A stretch of 63,483 nt of DNA. It comes from Betaproteobacteria bacterium (GTDB taxonomy: Bacteria; Pseudomonadota; Gammaproteobacteria; Burkholderiales; JAEUOS01). Location: assembly GCA_028292405.1 (NCBI GenBank), contig JAQGMJ010000024.1, positions 1 to 63,483 of the forward strand, given 5' to 3'. Under the pieces are notes generated by a model. It did not search any database, was not told the DNA's origin, and worked only from the letters and a program-made list of their open reading frames with translations. Shown here piece by piece: positions 43,739 through 51,513 of the stretch. Position numbers and translations under genes: made by a program. Each line of letters starts with the position of its first letter. Position 1 is the stretch's first letter.

Positions 43739-44116
43739 CTATTGAGCAAAATCGCCCTTCTTCTTGACCATTCTGCGCAGCGTCTTCAGCTTTCGCGGCG
43801 CGTGCTCTCCCCACATTATCTCAGCGCCATCGGCGAGCTTTTCGTAAATGGGCAGTATGGTTGTTACCCCCTCGAAGATCCACCTGACCGGTACGCCAGA
43901 AGGTCCTCCTCGATACTGCTTCGTTTCAGCCCGTGCGATCTTCGCACCTTTGGTGTACGCCTCATCGAGGTTTCGCGCTTTTACGAGGACGGTATTTTCC
44001 CAAGCAAGGAATCGCTTCTCAGGGTTTTCATTGTCCTTGTCCGCGAGTTCCACAAAGCGAAGAAGGTAGGACACGACATACCAGCCCACCGGAGAGATGT
44101 TTTTGTCGTAGGCCAT
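43739..44116 (-). CDS. DUF4288-like small protein
   Basis: A 125-residue protein, WYVVSYLLRFVELADKDNEN to FEGVTTILPIYEKL, resembling DUF4288 proteins. Function unknown. Its GC content and codon use are plainly lower than those of the housekeeping genes in the window, suggesting transfer. No repeat element flanks it, unlike the genes from 45017 on. Confidence 0.6.
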   Translation of the reverse strand: MAYDKNISPVGWYVVSYLLRFVELADKDNENPEKRFLAWENTVLVKARNLDEAYTKGAKIARAETKQYRGGPSGVPVRWIFEGVTTILPIYEKLADGAEIMWGEHAPRKLKTLRRMVKKKGDFAQ

Positions 44117-44209
44117 AAAGCGTGGTCGACCTTGCGCTCCATTCAGCGTATCTAAAAGGGGCAGGGTAGTTCTTGAGGAAGTTATTGAAATGCCCAGCTC
44201 TGAGTGTCA

Positions 44210-44851
44210 TCACCTTGCCAGGACAATGTGCGTAGCCCGTTCCGTCGGCACATGCTCGACTGTCCGGTACCCCAGAGCCCGGAGATCCATGCCGCTGAAA
44301 AGCGGCTCCCCCTGACCAAGCACAACGGGAGCAACAGCAAGGTGAATCTCATCCACATGGCCGGCCATGACGTACTGCCTCACGGTCTCGACCCCGCCGC
44401 CGATCTTGATGTCCTTCGCGCCCGCCGCTTCGCATGCCTTTTGCAGCGCCTCCTCGATACCGCCGGTGATGAAGTGAAATGTCGTTCCGCCCAGCATCTC
44501 GATCGGCGCTCGCGGATAATGGGTCAGGATGAAAGTCGGTGCGTGATAAGGCGGATCGTCGCCCCACCAGCCTTTCCATTGATCGTCCGGCCATTCCCCG
44601 CGAACGGGTCCAAACATGTTGCGCCCGAGAATGAAGGCGCCGAAACCCTCCATCGCGCGCACGGCGAACTGATCGTCAAGGCCGGTTTCACCGTCATCCT
44701 TTCCCTGCATCTGGCGAAACGTCTGCGTCGGGAAAAACCACTGAAAAAGCTCCGGCCCCCGCACACCAAGCGGATGCTCCAGACTCTGCGCGGTTCCCGC
44801 GGAGAAACCATCAAGCGAGACGCCGAACCCGGCAACTTTTACTTTGGTCAT
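44210..44851 (-). CDS. RibD C-terminal/dihydrofolate reductase-like protein
   Basis: A 213-residue protein. VAGFGVSLDGFSAG, FILGRNMFGPVRGEW and TFHFITGGIEEALQKA with DIKIGGGVETVRQYV match the dihydrofolate-reductase/RibD-C fold. The GGG motif and NADPH-binding segment are kept. These are reductases of uncertain substrate found often on mobile DNA. The start, ATG 44851, lies 129 bases from the nearest repeat element; bases 44852-44980 hold no clear gene. Confidence 0.8.
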   Translation of the reverse strand: MTKVKVAGFGVSLDGFSAGTAQSLEHPLGVRGPELFQWFFPTQTFRQMQGKDDGETGLDDQFAVRAMEGFGAFILGRNMFGPVRGEWPDDQWKGWWGDDPPYHAPTFILTHYPRAPIEMLGGTTFHFITGGIEEALQKACEAAGAKDIKIGGGVETVRQYVMAGHVDEIHLAVAPVVLGQGEPLFSGMDLRALGYRTVEHVPTERATHIVLAR

Positions 44852-44980
44852 GAATGTCTCTATCTGTGCAATTAACGCAAATTGAAGGAGCCTGACTGGA
44901 GGGTGGATCTTGTTTGGGCTTCGCGGCGCCGGCAATGTTCCCGTACTCGGTCTACGGTATTTCTTCTTGCGGATTTCTTT

Positions 44981-45028
44981 GGTTGCGGCTGCCCGATTTT
45001 GCAATTGTAGAAAGCTTCAACTGCACTG
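44981..45028. repeat. Cassette-type repeat E4
   Basis: Begins GGTTGCGGCTGCCCGATTTT and keeps GCAATTGTAG, the core of the 48-bp element; its right end has diverged. It overlaps the ankyrin gene's stop. Confidence 0.65.
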
Positions 45029-45538
45029 ATATAACCCGCGTACATACTTGATGAATTCGCTCGATCCGCCGAAAATACCCGCCAGATATAGGCCAGAATT
45101 TGGGTCTTCACGAGACAGATCGTCGGTTGTGGCGTGGATATCGCACCCGTTAGCCACAAGCATTTTCAGTATTTCTAGGCATCCCCGCGAACAGGCCTTG
45201 AGAAATGGCGTCTTCTCCAGGTAGCCGCGCATCTCGATATCAGCGCCTGCGTCGACAAGAGCCTTTGCAATTTCATAAGCGGCGTCCAAGTTGTGGTTCG
45301 AAACATCGATCACGCAGAGCAGCGGGGTATTACCATCGAAATTTCGCAGATTAATATTCGCGCCTCGCGCGATCAATAGCTTGGCGCTGTCGACCCGCAG
45401 ATATTGACAAGCAAGATTTAGCAAAGTCTCGCCGCCTTCGTCAGGCTGGTCTACGCCATAGCCATGCGCAAGCAGATCTGCTACCCCGGTTTCGGGAAGT
45501 ACTTCAATTACTGACCAGTAACTATCGATGGCGTTCAT
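45017..45538 (-). CDS. Ankyrin-repeat protein
   Basis: A 173-residue protein with about four ankyrin units: GETLLNLACQYLRVDSAKLL, GNTPLLCVIDVSNHN, KTPFLKACSRGCLEILKMLV and the final partly decayed one. No signal peptide or enzyme domain, so it probably binds another protein. Low GC and placement between two cassette repeats suggest acquisition. Its stop lies inside E4 and its start is 24 bases from E3. Confidence 0.8.
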   Translation of the reverse strand: MNAIDSYWSVIEVLPETGVADLLAHGYGVDQPDEGGETLLNLACQYLRVDSAKLLIARGANINLRNFDGNTPLLCVIDVSNHNLDAAYEIAKALVDAGADIEMRGYLEKTPFLKACSRGCLEILKMLVANGCDIHATTDDLSREDPNSGLYLAGIFGGSSEFIKYVRGLYQCS

Positions 45539-45562
45539 GGAATCTGAAGAAGCGCGGCTCTT

Positions 45563-45610
45563 GGTTGCGGTGACGCAATTTGGCAATTGGAGACAGATTC
45601 TGCTGCGTTA
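45563..45610. repeat. Cassette-type repeat E3
   Basis: A 48-bp element starting GGTTGCGGTGACGCAATTTG and ending CTGCTGCGTTA. On the minus strand it contains the hairpin TTGCG TCAC CGCAA. It overlaps the TAA stop of the 45608 gene. Confidence 0.75.
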
Positions 45611-45928
45611 GATGCCGTGTTGCAGGTTGTCAAAAATAAGAGCAAGCGTCCAGAGAGGCACACATAACCATAGGAGTTTGGAGACGGGCCATCTTCCTAA
45701 CCGGTGTCGCCTCAGAGCAGCCCATATGAGTACACCGAGGTCAGAAAGAACAAATATAAGAGCAATCGGCAAGGCTGCTAAGACCCAAACAATTGGCCCT
45801 CCCGCGCTTGCTCCCGGCACTTCAGCAAGTTCAGGCTCGATCCATGCGCTTGATGCAATTGCCAGAAATGCTCCAGCGCCGAGGACGTTTGCAACAAGTA
45901 ACGCGATTGAAAAATTACGGGAAGTCAT
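45608..45928 (-). CDS. Small membrane protein, unknown function
   Basis: A 106-residue protein with three hydrophobic segments: IALLVANVLGAGAFLAIASS, IVWVLAALPIALIFVLSDLG and LLWLCVPLWTLALIFD. No recognisable domain. The stop TAA is the first part of the TAACG of element E3, and the start is 13 bases from E2, so it fills one cassette unit exactly. Confidence 0.65.
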   Translation of the reverse strand: MTSRNFSIALLVANVLGAGAFLAIASSAWIEPELAEVPGASAGGPIVWVLAALPIALIFVLSDLGVLIWAALRRHRLGRWPVSKLLWLCVPLWTLALIFDNLQHGI

Positions 45929-45941
45929 TGCTGGAAGCTAT

Positions 45942-45989
45942 GGTTGCGGTGCCCCGCTTTTGTAATTGGAGAGAGGTTCTGCTTCGTTA
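45942..45989. repeat. Cassette-type repeat E2
   Basis: Starts GGTTGCGGTGCCCCGCTTTT, ends GCTTCGTTA. The minus strand carries GCGG GGCA CCGC. It has the same length (48) as E1 and E3, with differences mostly outside the two conserved ends. Confidence 0.75.
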
Positions 45990-46003
45990 ATGCCTTGGTT
46001 CAG

Positions 46004-46276
46004 TTACGACTTGTCCCCGCCACGTTTTCTGATTTCGTCTTCTATTTGCTGCTTGAAGAGGAGAAAAATGCCCGACCATGTTGCAGAGGAGGTACTAAGT
46101 ACTCGCGGCTGCTCTTTACCCTTCCAGTACCAGTAATCTGCCTGGTCAAGCAACGTTGCGTCCAGTCGGGCGACCGCTTCCGACCGCAACGCAACCGCAA
46201 GTATTTCCTTGCTCATCCAGTCACCCGCTTCTGCCTCGGTTCTCAGGCGAGCTATTTGTTCATCCGTGCTGCTCAT
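46004..46276 (-). CDS. Hypothetical protein, 90 residues
   Basis: Begins MSSTDEQIARLRTEAEAGDW, followed by MSKEILAVALRSEAVARLD, LLDQADYWYWKGKEQPRV and SSATWSGIFLLFKQQIEDEI. Helical, with no known motif. It lies between E2 and E1, starting 26 bases from E1 and ending 14 bases before E2. ATG 46276 is taken because the upstream in-frame part lies in the repeat. Confidence 0.6.
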   Translation of the reverse strand: MSSTDEQIARLRTEAEAGDWMSKEILAVALRSEAVARLDATLLDQADYWYWKGKEQPRVLSTSSATWSGIFLLFKQQIEDEIRKRGGDKS

Positions 46277-46302
46277 CTGTCTCTTCTCATTTGGCCGGCT
46301 TT

Positions 46303-46350
46303 GGTTGCGGTGACCCGCTACTGTATTTGGAGAAAGGTTCGGCTGCGTTA
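46303..46350. repeat. Cassette-type repeat E1
   Basis: Starts GGTTGCGGTGACCCGCTACT, ends GGCTGCGTTA. Minus strand hairpin GCGG GTCA CCGC. It ends 18 bases before the stop of the zinc-ribbon gene. Confidence 0.75.
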
Positions 46351-46368
46351 GCTGCGCCATATTGCGCT

Positions 46369-46620
46369 TCACTCAGTTGATTTAGCGCCTCGCATAAGAA
46401 TTTCGCGTAGCTCGGCCGGATCAAGAGAACTCCATACGTGCCCGCATGACGTACACGCTCTCAAAAGCTGGCCATCATTCAAATTGACAGTCTTTTGAAG
46501 GGCCAGGAGACGCATGCCCTTCGGACGAAATGAAGTTACCCATCCATCATCGCCGGAAAACCCGGCCGTTCCGACCACAGCAGTATTCAGTCCGCATTTC
46601 GGGCAGGCAATGTCTGTCAT
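46369..46620 (-). CDS. Small zinc-ribbon protein
   Basis: An 83-residue protein with two cysteine pairs, CPKCG near the start and CTSCGH near residue 57, separated by about 50 residues: a zinc-ribbon fold of unknown role. It could bind nucleic acid or protein. It follows repeat E5 (18 bases from its start) and precedes E1, the last complete unit of the array. Confidence 0.7.
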   Translation of the reverse strand: MTDIACPKCGLNTAVVGTAGFSGDDGWVTSFRPKGMRLLALQKTVNLNDGQLLRACTSCGHVWSSLDPAELREILMRGAKSTE

Positions 46621-46638
46621 GGCGTTGATTTCATCTCT

Positions 46639-46692
46639 GGTTGCGGTGACCCGCTTTGAACCTGTCACGCGCACTATATCAATAAGGCGTTA
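46639..46692. repeat. Cassette-type repeat E5, diverged
   Basis: Shares the first 17 bases, GGTTGCGGTGACCCGCT, with E1 and ends GGCGTTA, but its centre is unrelated. It may be the array's outer boundary or a hybrid copy. Confidence 0.55.
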
Positions 46693-46775
46693 CAAGCCTC
46701 GGTAAAGATCGTAAGCCGGTCTTGGGTCAATTCTTATTTTTCCTCGCGCTACCGGCAAAAATGCGTCTTATCTTA

Positions 46776-46804
46776 TTGTTTTCCCAACGCTTTATCAGTA
46801 TTAG
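46776..46804 (+). promoter_or_regulatory. Possible sigma-70 promoter of the terminase gene
   Basis: TTGTTT (46776-46781) and TATTAG (46799-46804) with a 17-base spacer. AT-rich surroundings support it. Transcription would begin about 70 bases before the ATG at 46883. Confidence 0.35.
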
Positions 46805-46882
46805 ATACTTCCGAAAATCAACCACACTTAGCGCATCGACCTGGGTATCTTTGTCTCTAGTTCCCCCACTACTGGAGCCAAC

Positions 46883-47701
46883 ATGGACACCCAACTCACG
46901 TTCCGCCAGGAACGCTTTGTTTTCGAATATCTAAAGGACCAGAACGCCAGCGCCGCCGCCGCGCGGGCGGGTTATTCGGAGAAGTGGCGCGCATCCGCCG
47001 CCAACGACCTGATGAAAATCGATGCGGTGCGCGAGCGCATACGCGTGGAGATGGATAGCATGCTGGCAGAGTTGCGCTGCTCGGCGCTGATGCTGATGAA
47101 GGAGCGCATGCGCGGGGCGTTTTTCCGGGCGGGGAAGATGTTTCGCAGCGGGTGGGAATTGCTGGCGCCCGACGAGATGGAGGCGGAGACGCGCGATGCG
47201 CTGGAGGTGTCGACCGTCATCCGCAAGAGCGGGCCGGTGGTGAAGATGAAGCAGCCGGACCGCGACCGGGCGTTGCGCGCGTTGGAGAAAGTGCATGAGC
47301 GCCTGGACCGGCTGAACGAAGCGCATTACGCGAAGATGGAGAAGGCGGGGGCGATTCCAAGTCTGGCGGAGATCGAGCGCCGGGCGGATGCTAGGCTGGA
47401 AGAGGACGCGCTGGCGGCCGCGAATGGCTTTGCGCAAAAACGCCCTGAAAGAAGTCCCCTTGGAGTACCTCGGAAATTATCGAGTTTCGGGGCGCGTCAG
47501 GAAAATGGCGCGGCGCTTTTTGCGCAAAAGCCTCGGGTTTTATCGGGGTCGGCGGCACAGGCGGACTCACCTTGCCGCATTTTTCCGCTGAAACCTAGGG
47601 TTTTATCGGGGTGGGACGACGGTGCGATGCCGCAACCACAGGCCAGTTCCTGGCTGCTGCGCAATCCTGTTCATGCAGGCACGGAATTGCGCGCCGCATA
47701 G
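46883..47701 (+). CDS. Phage terminase small subunit, repeat-derived tail
   Basis: A 272-residue protein. Residues 4-55, LTFRQERFVFEYLKDQNASA and GYSEKWRASAANDLMKIDAV, match the helix-turn-helix DNA-recognition domain of terminase small subunits, which bind phage packaging sites. Residues 60-180 are helical and oligomerisation-like. From about 190 the frame runs into repeat DNA: KPRVLSG occurs twice and the rest is low complexity. No large terminase, portal or capsid gene is present, so this is an orphan, perhaps a prophage scar or domesticated DNA-binding protein. The lost original C-terminus was probably replaced by repeat read-through. Confidence 0.72.
   Translation: MDTQLTFRQERFVFEYLKDQNASAAAARAGYSEKWRASAANDLMKIDAVRERIRVEMDSMLAELRCSALMLMKERMRGAFFRAGKMFRSGWELLAPDEMEAETRDALEVSTVIRKSGPVVKMKQPDRDRALRALEKVHERLDRLNEAHYAKMEKAGAIPSLAEIERRADARLEEDALAAANGFAQKRPERSPLGVPRKLSSFGARQENGAALFAQKPRVLSGSAAQADSPCRIFPLKPRVLSGWDDGAMPQPQASSWLLRNPVHAGTELRAA
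47438..47612. repeat. Repeat cluster inside the terminase tail
   Basis: Contains TGCGCAAAA twice (47431-47439, 47521-47529) and CCT(C/A)GGGTTTTATCGGGGT twice (47531-47549, 47594-47612). The part AACGCCCTGAAAGAAGTCCCC resembles the nested-hairpin repeats after the phoD-like gene at 27422 and 27519. It forms several hairpins with A/T-rich ends. Confidence 0.6.
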
Positions 47702-47707
47702 CTGCGC

Positions 47708-48925
47708 TCAAGCAGTCTTCGGGATCGCCTGCGGCACTCTTTGCTGCACCGTGGCGATGGTGAACATGGCGAGGCCCCAGAAGGCCGCCACGCACCACAT
47801 CACCGCGTCGCCGTGGTGGTGGTCGAGCAGATAGCCGAACAGCAGCGGCGCGCTAGAAGAACCGGCGTCCAGGCCGGAGTAGACGAAGCCGTAGACCTTG
47901 CCGGTGGAGCCGCGCGGCGCGGCCTTGCGGATCACCATGTCGCGCGAGGGCTGGGCGATGCCGGAGAGAAAGCCGGCGATGGCAAGCGCGACGACGATGC
48001 CGGGGATCGGCAGCACGCCGGTGGCCACCAGAAATACCATGGCGCAGGAACCGGCCATGCCGGCGCCGGCGACGATTTCATGGCGCTCGGTGCGCCCGGC
48101 AGCCCAGCCGCCGGCGGCGATGCCGGCGGTGCCGCCGCCGAGAAAGCCGGTGAGGGTGGCGAGCGCCGTTTCGCGCGTCATGTGGAGGGCGGTGGTGAAG
48201 GTGGCCGAGCCGAAGCTTTGCACGCCGGTGATGCCGGCGGCCAGCAGCAGGAAAAAGCCGAAGCACATCAGCACCGGCATGGTGAACAGCACCGCCGCGC
48301 CGGCAGCGGTAGGCGCGGGCGCCGCCGCCTCGATTTTTTCCACCGGCGCCAGAAACTCGCGCTGCATCACCATGAAGGCCAGGGCGAGGGCCGCGCCGAC
48401 GCCGCCGATGGTCAGCGCGCCGTGCCAGCCGAAGGCATGCGCCAGCGGCCCCATGATCACCGGCGCCAGCATGAAGCCCAGGTTGCCGGTGAAGCCATGC
48501 GCGCTGAAGGCATAGCCCAGGCGCTTGGGGTCGACGGCGGAATTGAGGATGGAAAAGTCGGCCGGGTGGAACACGCTATTGCCCAGGCCCGAGATCACCG
48601 CGCAGCCCACCAGGGTCCAGTAGTTCGGCGCCATGCCCATCAGCAGATAGGCCAGGGCGAACAGGGCCAGGCCGGTGAACAGCATGCGCGGGCCGCCGAA
48701 ATGGTCGGTGGCGAAGCCGGCCACGGTTTGGCTGAAGCCCGAGGTGGCGTAGAACACGGTAACCAGAAAGCCGAGTTCGGTGAAACTCACGCCGAGGTCG
48801 TCTTTCATGAAGACGAAAAGCACGGGCAGCGAGAGCGCGTAGAAATGCGAGAGGCCGTGCGCCAGGCCGACCAGGCTGATGACGCGGATATCGCGCCGCG
48901 CGGGGGTGATGCTTGCCGTGTTCAC
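47708..48925 (-). CDS. MFS transporter
   Basis: A 405-residue MFS protein with 12 segments. N-terminal LVGLAHGLSHFYALSLPVLF is typical of the fosmidomycin-resistance/YfcJ-like subgroup, and FATDHFGGPRMLFTG is the loop 2-3 signature. GTG 48925 with AGGAG seven bases upstream is the start. Substrate unknown. It ends six bases beyond the terminase gene on the other strand, so the two converge. Confidence 0.85.
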   Translation of the reverse strand: MNTASITPARRDIRVISLVGLAHGLSHFYALSLPVLFVFMKDDLGVSFTELGFLVTVFYATSGFSQTVAGFATDHFGGPRMLFTGLALFALAYLLMGMAPNYWTLVGCAVISGLGNSVFHPADFSILNSAVDPKRLGYAFSAHGFTGNLGFMLAPVIMGPLAHAFGWHGALTIGGVGAALALAFMVMQREFLAPVEKIEAAAPAPTAAGAAVLFTMPVLMCFGFFLLLAAGITGVQSFGSATFTTALHMTRETALATLTGFLGGGTAGIAAGGWAAGRTERHEIVAGAGMAGSCAMVFLVATGVLPIPGIVVALAIAGFLSGIAQPSRDMVIRKAAPRGSTGKVYGFVYSGLDAGSSSAPLLFGYLLDHHHGDAVMWCVAAFWGLAMFTIATVQQRVPQAIPKTA

Positions 48926-48982
48926 TTTGATCTCCTCGTTGCTCCGGCGTCTTCGCAACCGCGCCGGTACCCACATGGCGCG

Positions 48983-49510
48983 CTATTGCAGCCTGGCACG
49001 CATCAACACGTGGGGGATGCCTACCTCAAGAAATTCCGCGCCTTCAGCGACAAAGCCATGGCGCGCATAAAAATCCGCTACGTGGCTTTGCGCGTGCAGC
49101 ACGATCTGCGCAAAGCCGTAATCCGGCGCGGCTTTCATCAGCGCGCGCAAAATCGCGCCGCCGACGCCGGCGCCGCGCGCCTGGCGCAATACCGCCATGC
49201 GTCCGATGTGCCCGGTGCCGCGCTGCGCGTCGAAGGCCGGCGGCAGCAGGCGGCCGGTGCCGATGGCGCTGCCGGCGGCGTCGCGCGCCACCGCATGCAG
49301 GGACTGCGCGTCCCACTCGTCCCACTCTTCGGCCGCCGGGATGTTCTGCTCGATCACGAACACCGCCGTGCGCACCTCGCGCGCGCCCAAGCCCAATTCA
49401 CCCCAGGCGCCCAGCGCGAGATTCGCGGCCGGACCGGTTGCGGCGGGGGCGCCGTCGTTGGCGCGGGTCGTGGAAGAAGACACAACGAAATTATAATTCT
49501 TTCCCACCAT
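48983..49510 (-). CDS. GNAT-family acetyltransferase
   Basis: A 175-residue acetyltransferase. VRTAVFVIEQNIPAAEEWDE, GTGRLLPPAFDA and IGRMAVLRQARGAGVGGAIL with the R/Q-x-x-G-x-G/A acetyl-CoA loop show the GNAT fold, ElaA/YjcF-like. C-terminal HAQSHVADFYARHGFVAEG is usual. Taken from ATG 49510, its start overlaps the divergent gene's ATG by two bases, so a later start inside VVSSSTTRAND is possible. Substrate unknown. Confidence 0.82.
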   Translation of the reverse strand: MVGKNYNFVVSSSTTRANDGAPAATGPAANLALGAWGELGLGAREVRTAVFVIEQNIPAAEEWDEWDAQSLHAVARDAAGSAIGTGRLLPPAFDAQRGTGHIGRMAVLRQARGAGVGGAILRALMKAAPDYGFAQIVLHAQSHVADFYARHGFVAEGAEFLEVGIPHVLMRARLQ

Positions 49511-50285
49511 GCGCTTTGCCTCCCCTCCCCGGCTTCGCCTTATCCCCCGCATATGCGTGCGGGGGCTGGCGCTCGCCTGGCTGGCGCTGCTGCTCGCGCC
49601 GGGCGCCGGGGCGGCCAGCTTCGACTGTGGGCGCCCGAGCACCAAGCTGTATCGCGCGATCTGCGCCGACCCGGAACTCTCGCAGCTCGACGAGCAGGTG
49701 TGGAACGCCTATGGCGAGCGCATCAAGACCCTCACGCCGAAGCAGTACGAACAGGTGCGCGACCGCCACATCACCTGGCGGCGCCAGCGCGGGCGCTTCG
49801 ACCGCGGCATGGTGCAACTTGCCGAAGACTACCGCCGCCACCTCGCCTGGCTCAATCACCCGCTGCTGCCGCTGGAGGGCCGCTATGCGCGCGCCGACGG
49901 CGCCGAGCTGGATGTGGAGATCGACCTGCAGGCGCCGGCCGGGGCGCCCGCGCTGATCGCCATCGGCCGCCTCGGCAAGCTGCAGTGGCTGCCGGCGCAG
50001 GCGGGCCTGCCGGCGAATTCCCTGCGGCCCGACCTCGGCGCGGCGGCACCGCAGCCTTCGGTACCCTTGCGTGACGGGGTCTTGCAAATGGTGCCGAGTT
50101 TTGTCGGCCTGCCGCGCACGCCGATCCGCGATTGCGCGTTTACGCTCCGCTGGCCGGATGATGGCGTGCGCCTGGAAGCGACGGGAGATTGTGGCGCCGA
50201 TTTCACCGGCGACTATGCGATGCAAGGGCCGGCGCATCCCTGGCCACGCATGCCACGGCCGGCGGCGGCAACGCCGGCGCCCTGA
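49509..50285 (+). CDS. Exported LprI-like (DUF1311) protein
   Basis: A 258-residue exported protein. Signal region LRLIPRICVRGLALAWLALL ends near GAGAASFDC. Then the LprI/DUF1311 domain: CGRPSTKLYRAICADPELSQ and LDEQVWNAYGERIKTL with two conserved cysteines. This domain is found in proteins that inhibit lysozyme or of unknown role. The rest (120-258) is unassigned, with another Cys pair. A divergent acetyltransferase starts next to it. Confidence 0.75.
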   Translation: MRFASPPRLRLIPRICVRGLALAWLALLLAPGAGAASFDCGRPSTKLYRAICADPELSQLDEQVWNAYGERIKTLTPKQYEQVRDRHITWRRQRGRFDRGMVQLAEDYRRHLAWLNHPLLPLEGRYARADGAELDVEIDLQAPAGAPALIAIGRLGKLQWLPAQAGLPANSLRPDLGAAAPQPSVPLRDGVLQMVPSFVGLPRTPIRDCAFTLRWPDDGVRLEATGDCGADFTGDYAMQGPAHPWPRMPRPAAATPAP

Positions 50286-50291
50286 AGCGCG

Positions 50292-51506
50292 CTACTGCTT
50301 GACCAGACGCAGCACCGTGCCGTTGCGGTCTTCGCTGAGGAACACCGAGCCGTCGGCGGCGATGCGCGCGACCACCGGCGTACCCATGGGGCGGACGCCT
50401 GCCTGCGCCTCCCAGCCGTCGATCACGTCAACGGGATTGCCCGCCGGCTCGCCCTTGGCGTCGAGCTTGAAGGCGACCAGGCGATGCCCGGTCTTGCGGT
50501 AGCCGTGGTAGGCGATGAGCATGCTGCCGGTGAAGGGCGCGGGCAGCCTGGCGTCGTTGTCGATCGCCACCGAAAGCGGTGCGGCATGCGCCGGCAGCAA
50601 CAGCACCGGCAGCGCCTTGCCCTTGCAGTCGTATTTCGGAAACTCGGGGGCGGCGACGTTGTTGTCGTAGCAGTAGGGCCAGCCGTAGTGGCGGCCGGCG
50701 ACGATGCGGTTCAGCTCGTCGTGCGGCAGGGCGGCATCGTCGAGTTTCGGGTTGGCCTTGCTGATGGCGTCACGCGAATTCTCCGCCTGCCACAGGGTGC
50801 CGCTGGCGCGATGGATATCGATGGCCAGCGAATTGCGCAGGCCCTGCGCTTCCACCGTGAAATTGCCGGCGCGCCCTTCCGGCCATTTCATCGGGTAGCG
50901 GCGGATCACCGCGTGGCCTTCGGTCTCTTCGCCGCAGACGACGCCGCCGCCCTTGGTGGCGTGGTTGTCGCAGTGGTCGGTTTCCGAACCCAGGCTCAGC
51001 AGCAGGTCGCCCTTGGTGTCGAACAGCAAACTTGCCAGCGGGTGCAGGCCCATGGCGGGCACCGCCGGCACGCCGGACTTGCCGCCGATCACGTCTTCCC
51101 GCGTCTCCGCTGGCTTGGATGGATCAAATCGAATCACGCCACCGACGACGCCGACGTAGACGCGTTTGTCCGGGCCGATGGCTACGCCGTGCGGCTGGTT
51201 CAGGCCGTCGAAAATATTCTCGCGCGCATAGCCGTCGGCCTTGCGCAAAATCGAGACGTGGCCGCGCTTTTCCATCCAGCCGCCCATCTCGGCCACCACG
51301 ATATCGCCATTGGGCAGCAGGCCCAGGCCGCGCGGAAAGCGCAGACCCTGCGCCACCAGGCCGACGCACCAGCCGGCCGGGGTCTTGAGGTCTACCTTAG
51401 GCAGGCCGCCGCAAGTGCCGGCCGTCGCGTAAGGCGCGGCCGCTTGCGCGGGATTGATCGCCAGCGCGCCAAGCGCCAGCAGCGCACCACCCAGAATCTT
51501 TTTCAC
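50292..51506 (-). CDS. Sorbosone/glucose dehydrogenase-like beta-propeller, exported
   Basis: A 404-residue exported protein: signal peptide KKILGGALLALGALAINPAQ, then beta-propeller units such as LRFPRGLGLLPNGDIVVAEM, NQPHGVAIGPDKRVYVGVVG, RNSLAIDIHRASGTLWQAEN and PMGTPVVARIAADGSVFLSE. These match PQQ-dependent aldose-sugar (sorbosone-type) dehydrogenases, which oxidise sugars in the periplasm. GTG 51506 gives a seven-base gap to rimO. Whether it binds PQQ and what it oxidises are not evident. Confidence 0.8.
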   Translation of the reverse strand: MKKILGGALLALGALAINPAQAAAPYATAGTCGGLPKVDLKTPAGWCVGLVAQGLRFPRGLGLLPNGDIVVAEMGGWMEKRGHVSILRKADGYARENIFDGLNQPHGVAIGPDKRVYVGVVGGVIRFDPSKPAETREDVIGGKSGVPAVPAMGLHPLASLLFDTKGDLLLSLGSETDHCDNHATKGGGVVCGEETEGHAVIRRYPMKWPEGRAGNFTVEAQGLRNSLAIDIHRASGTLWQAENSRDAISKANPKLDDAALPHDELNRIVAGRHYGWPYCYDNNVAAPEFPKYDCKGKALPVLLLPAHAAPLSVAIDNDARLPAPFTGSMLIAYHGYRKTGHRLVAFKLDAKGEPAGNPVDVIDGWEAQAGVRPMGTPVVARIAADGSVFLSEDRNGTVLRLVKQ

Positions 51507-51513
51507 GCCGTGC

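Noticed and set aside
46664..46670. CTGTCAC as a Pho box upstream of the terminase gene
   Set aside because: Flanking 11-bp positions do not match the half-site.
44981..46692. Calling the repeats integron attC sites
   Set aside because: They have TAACG at one end but no complementary GTTRRRY at the other, and no integron integrase is in the window. I report them as cassette-like repeats only.
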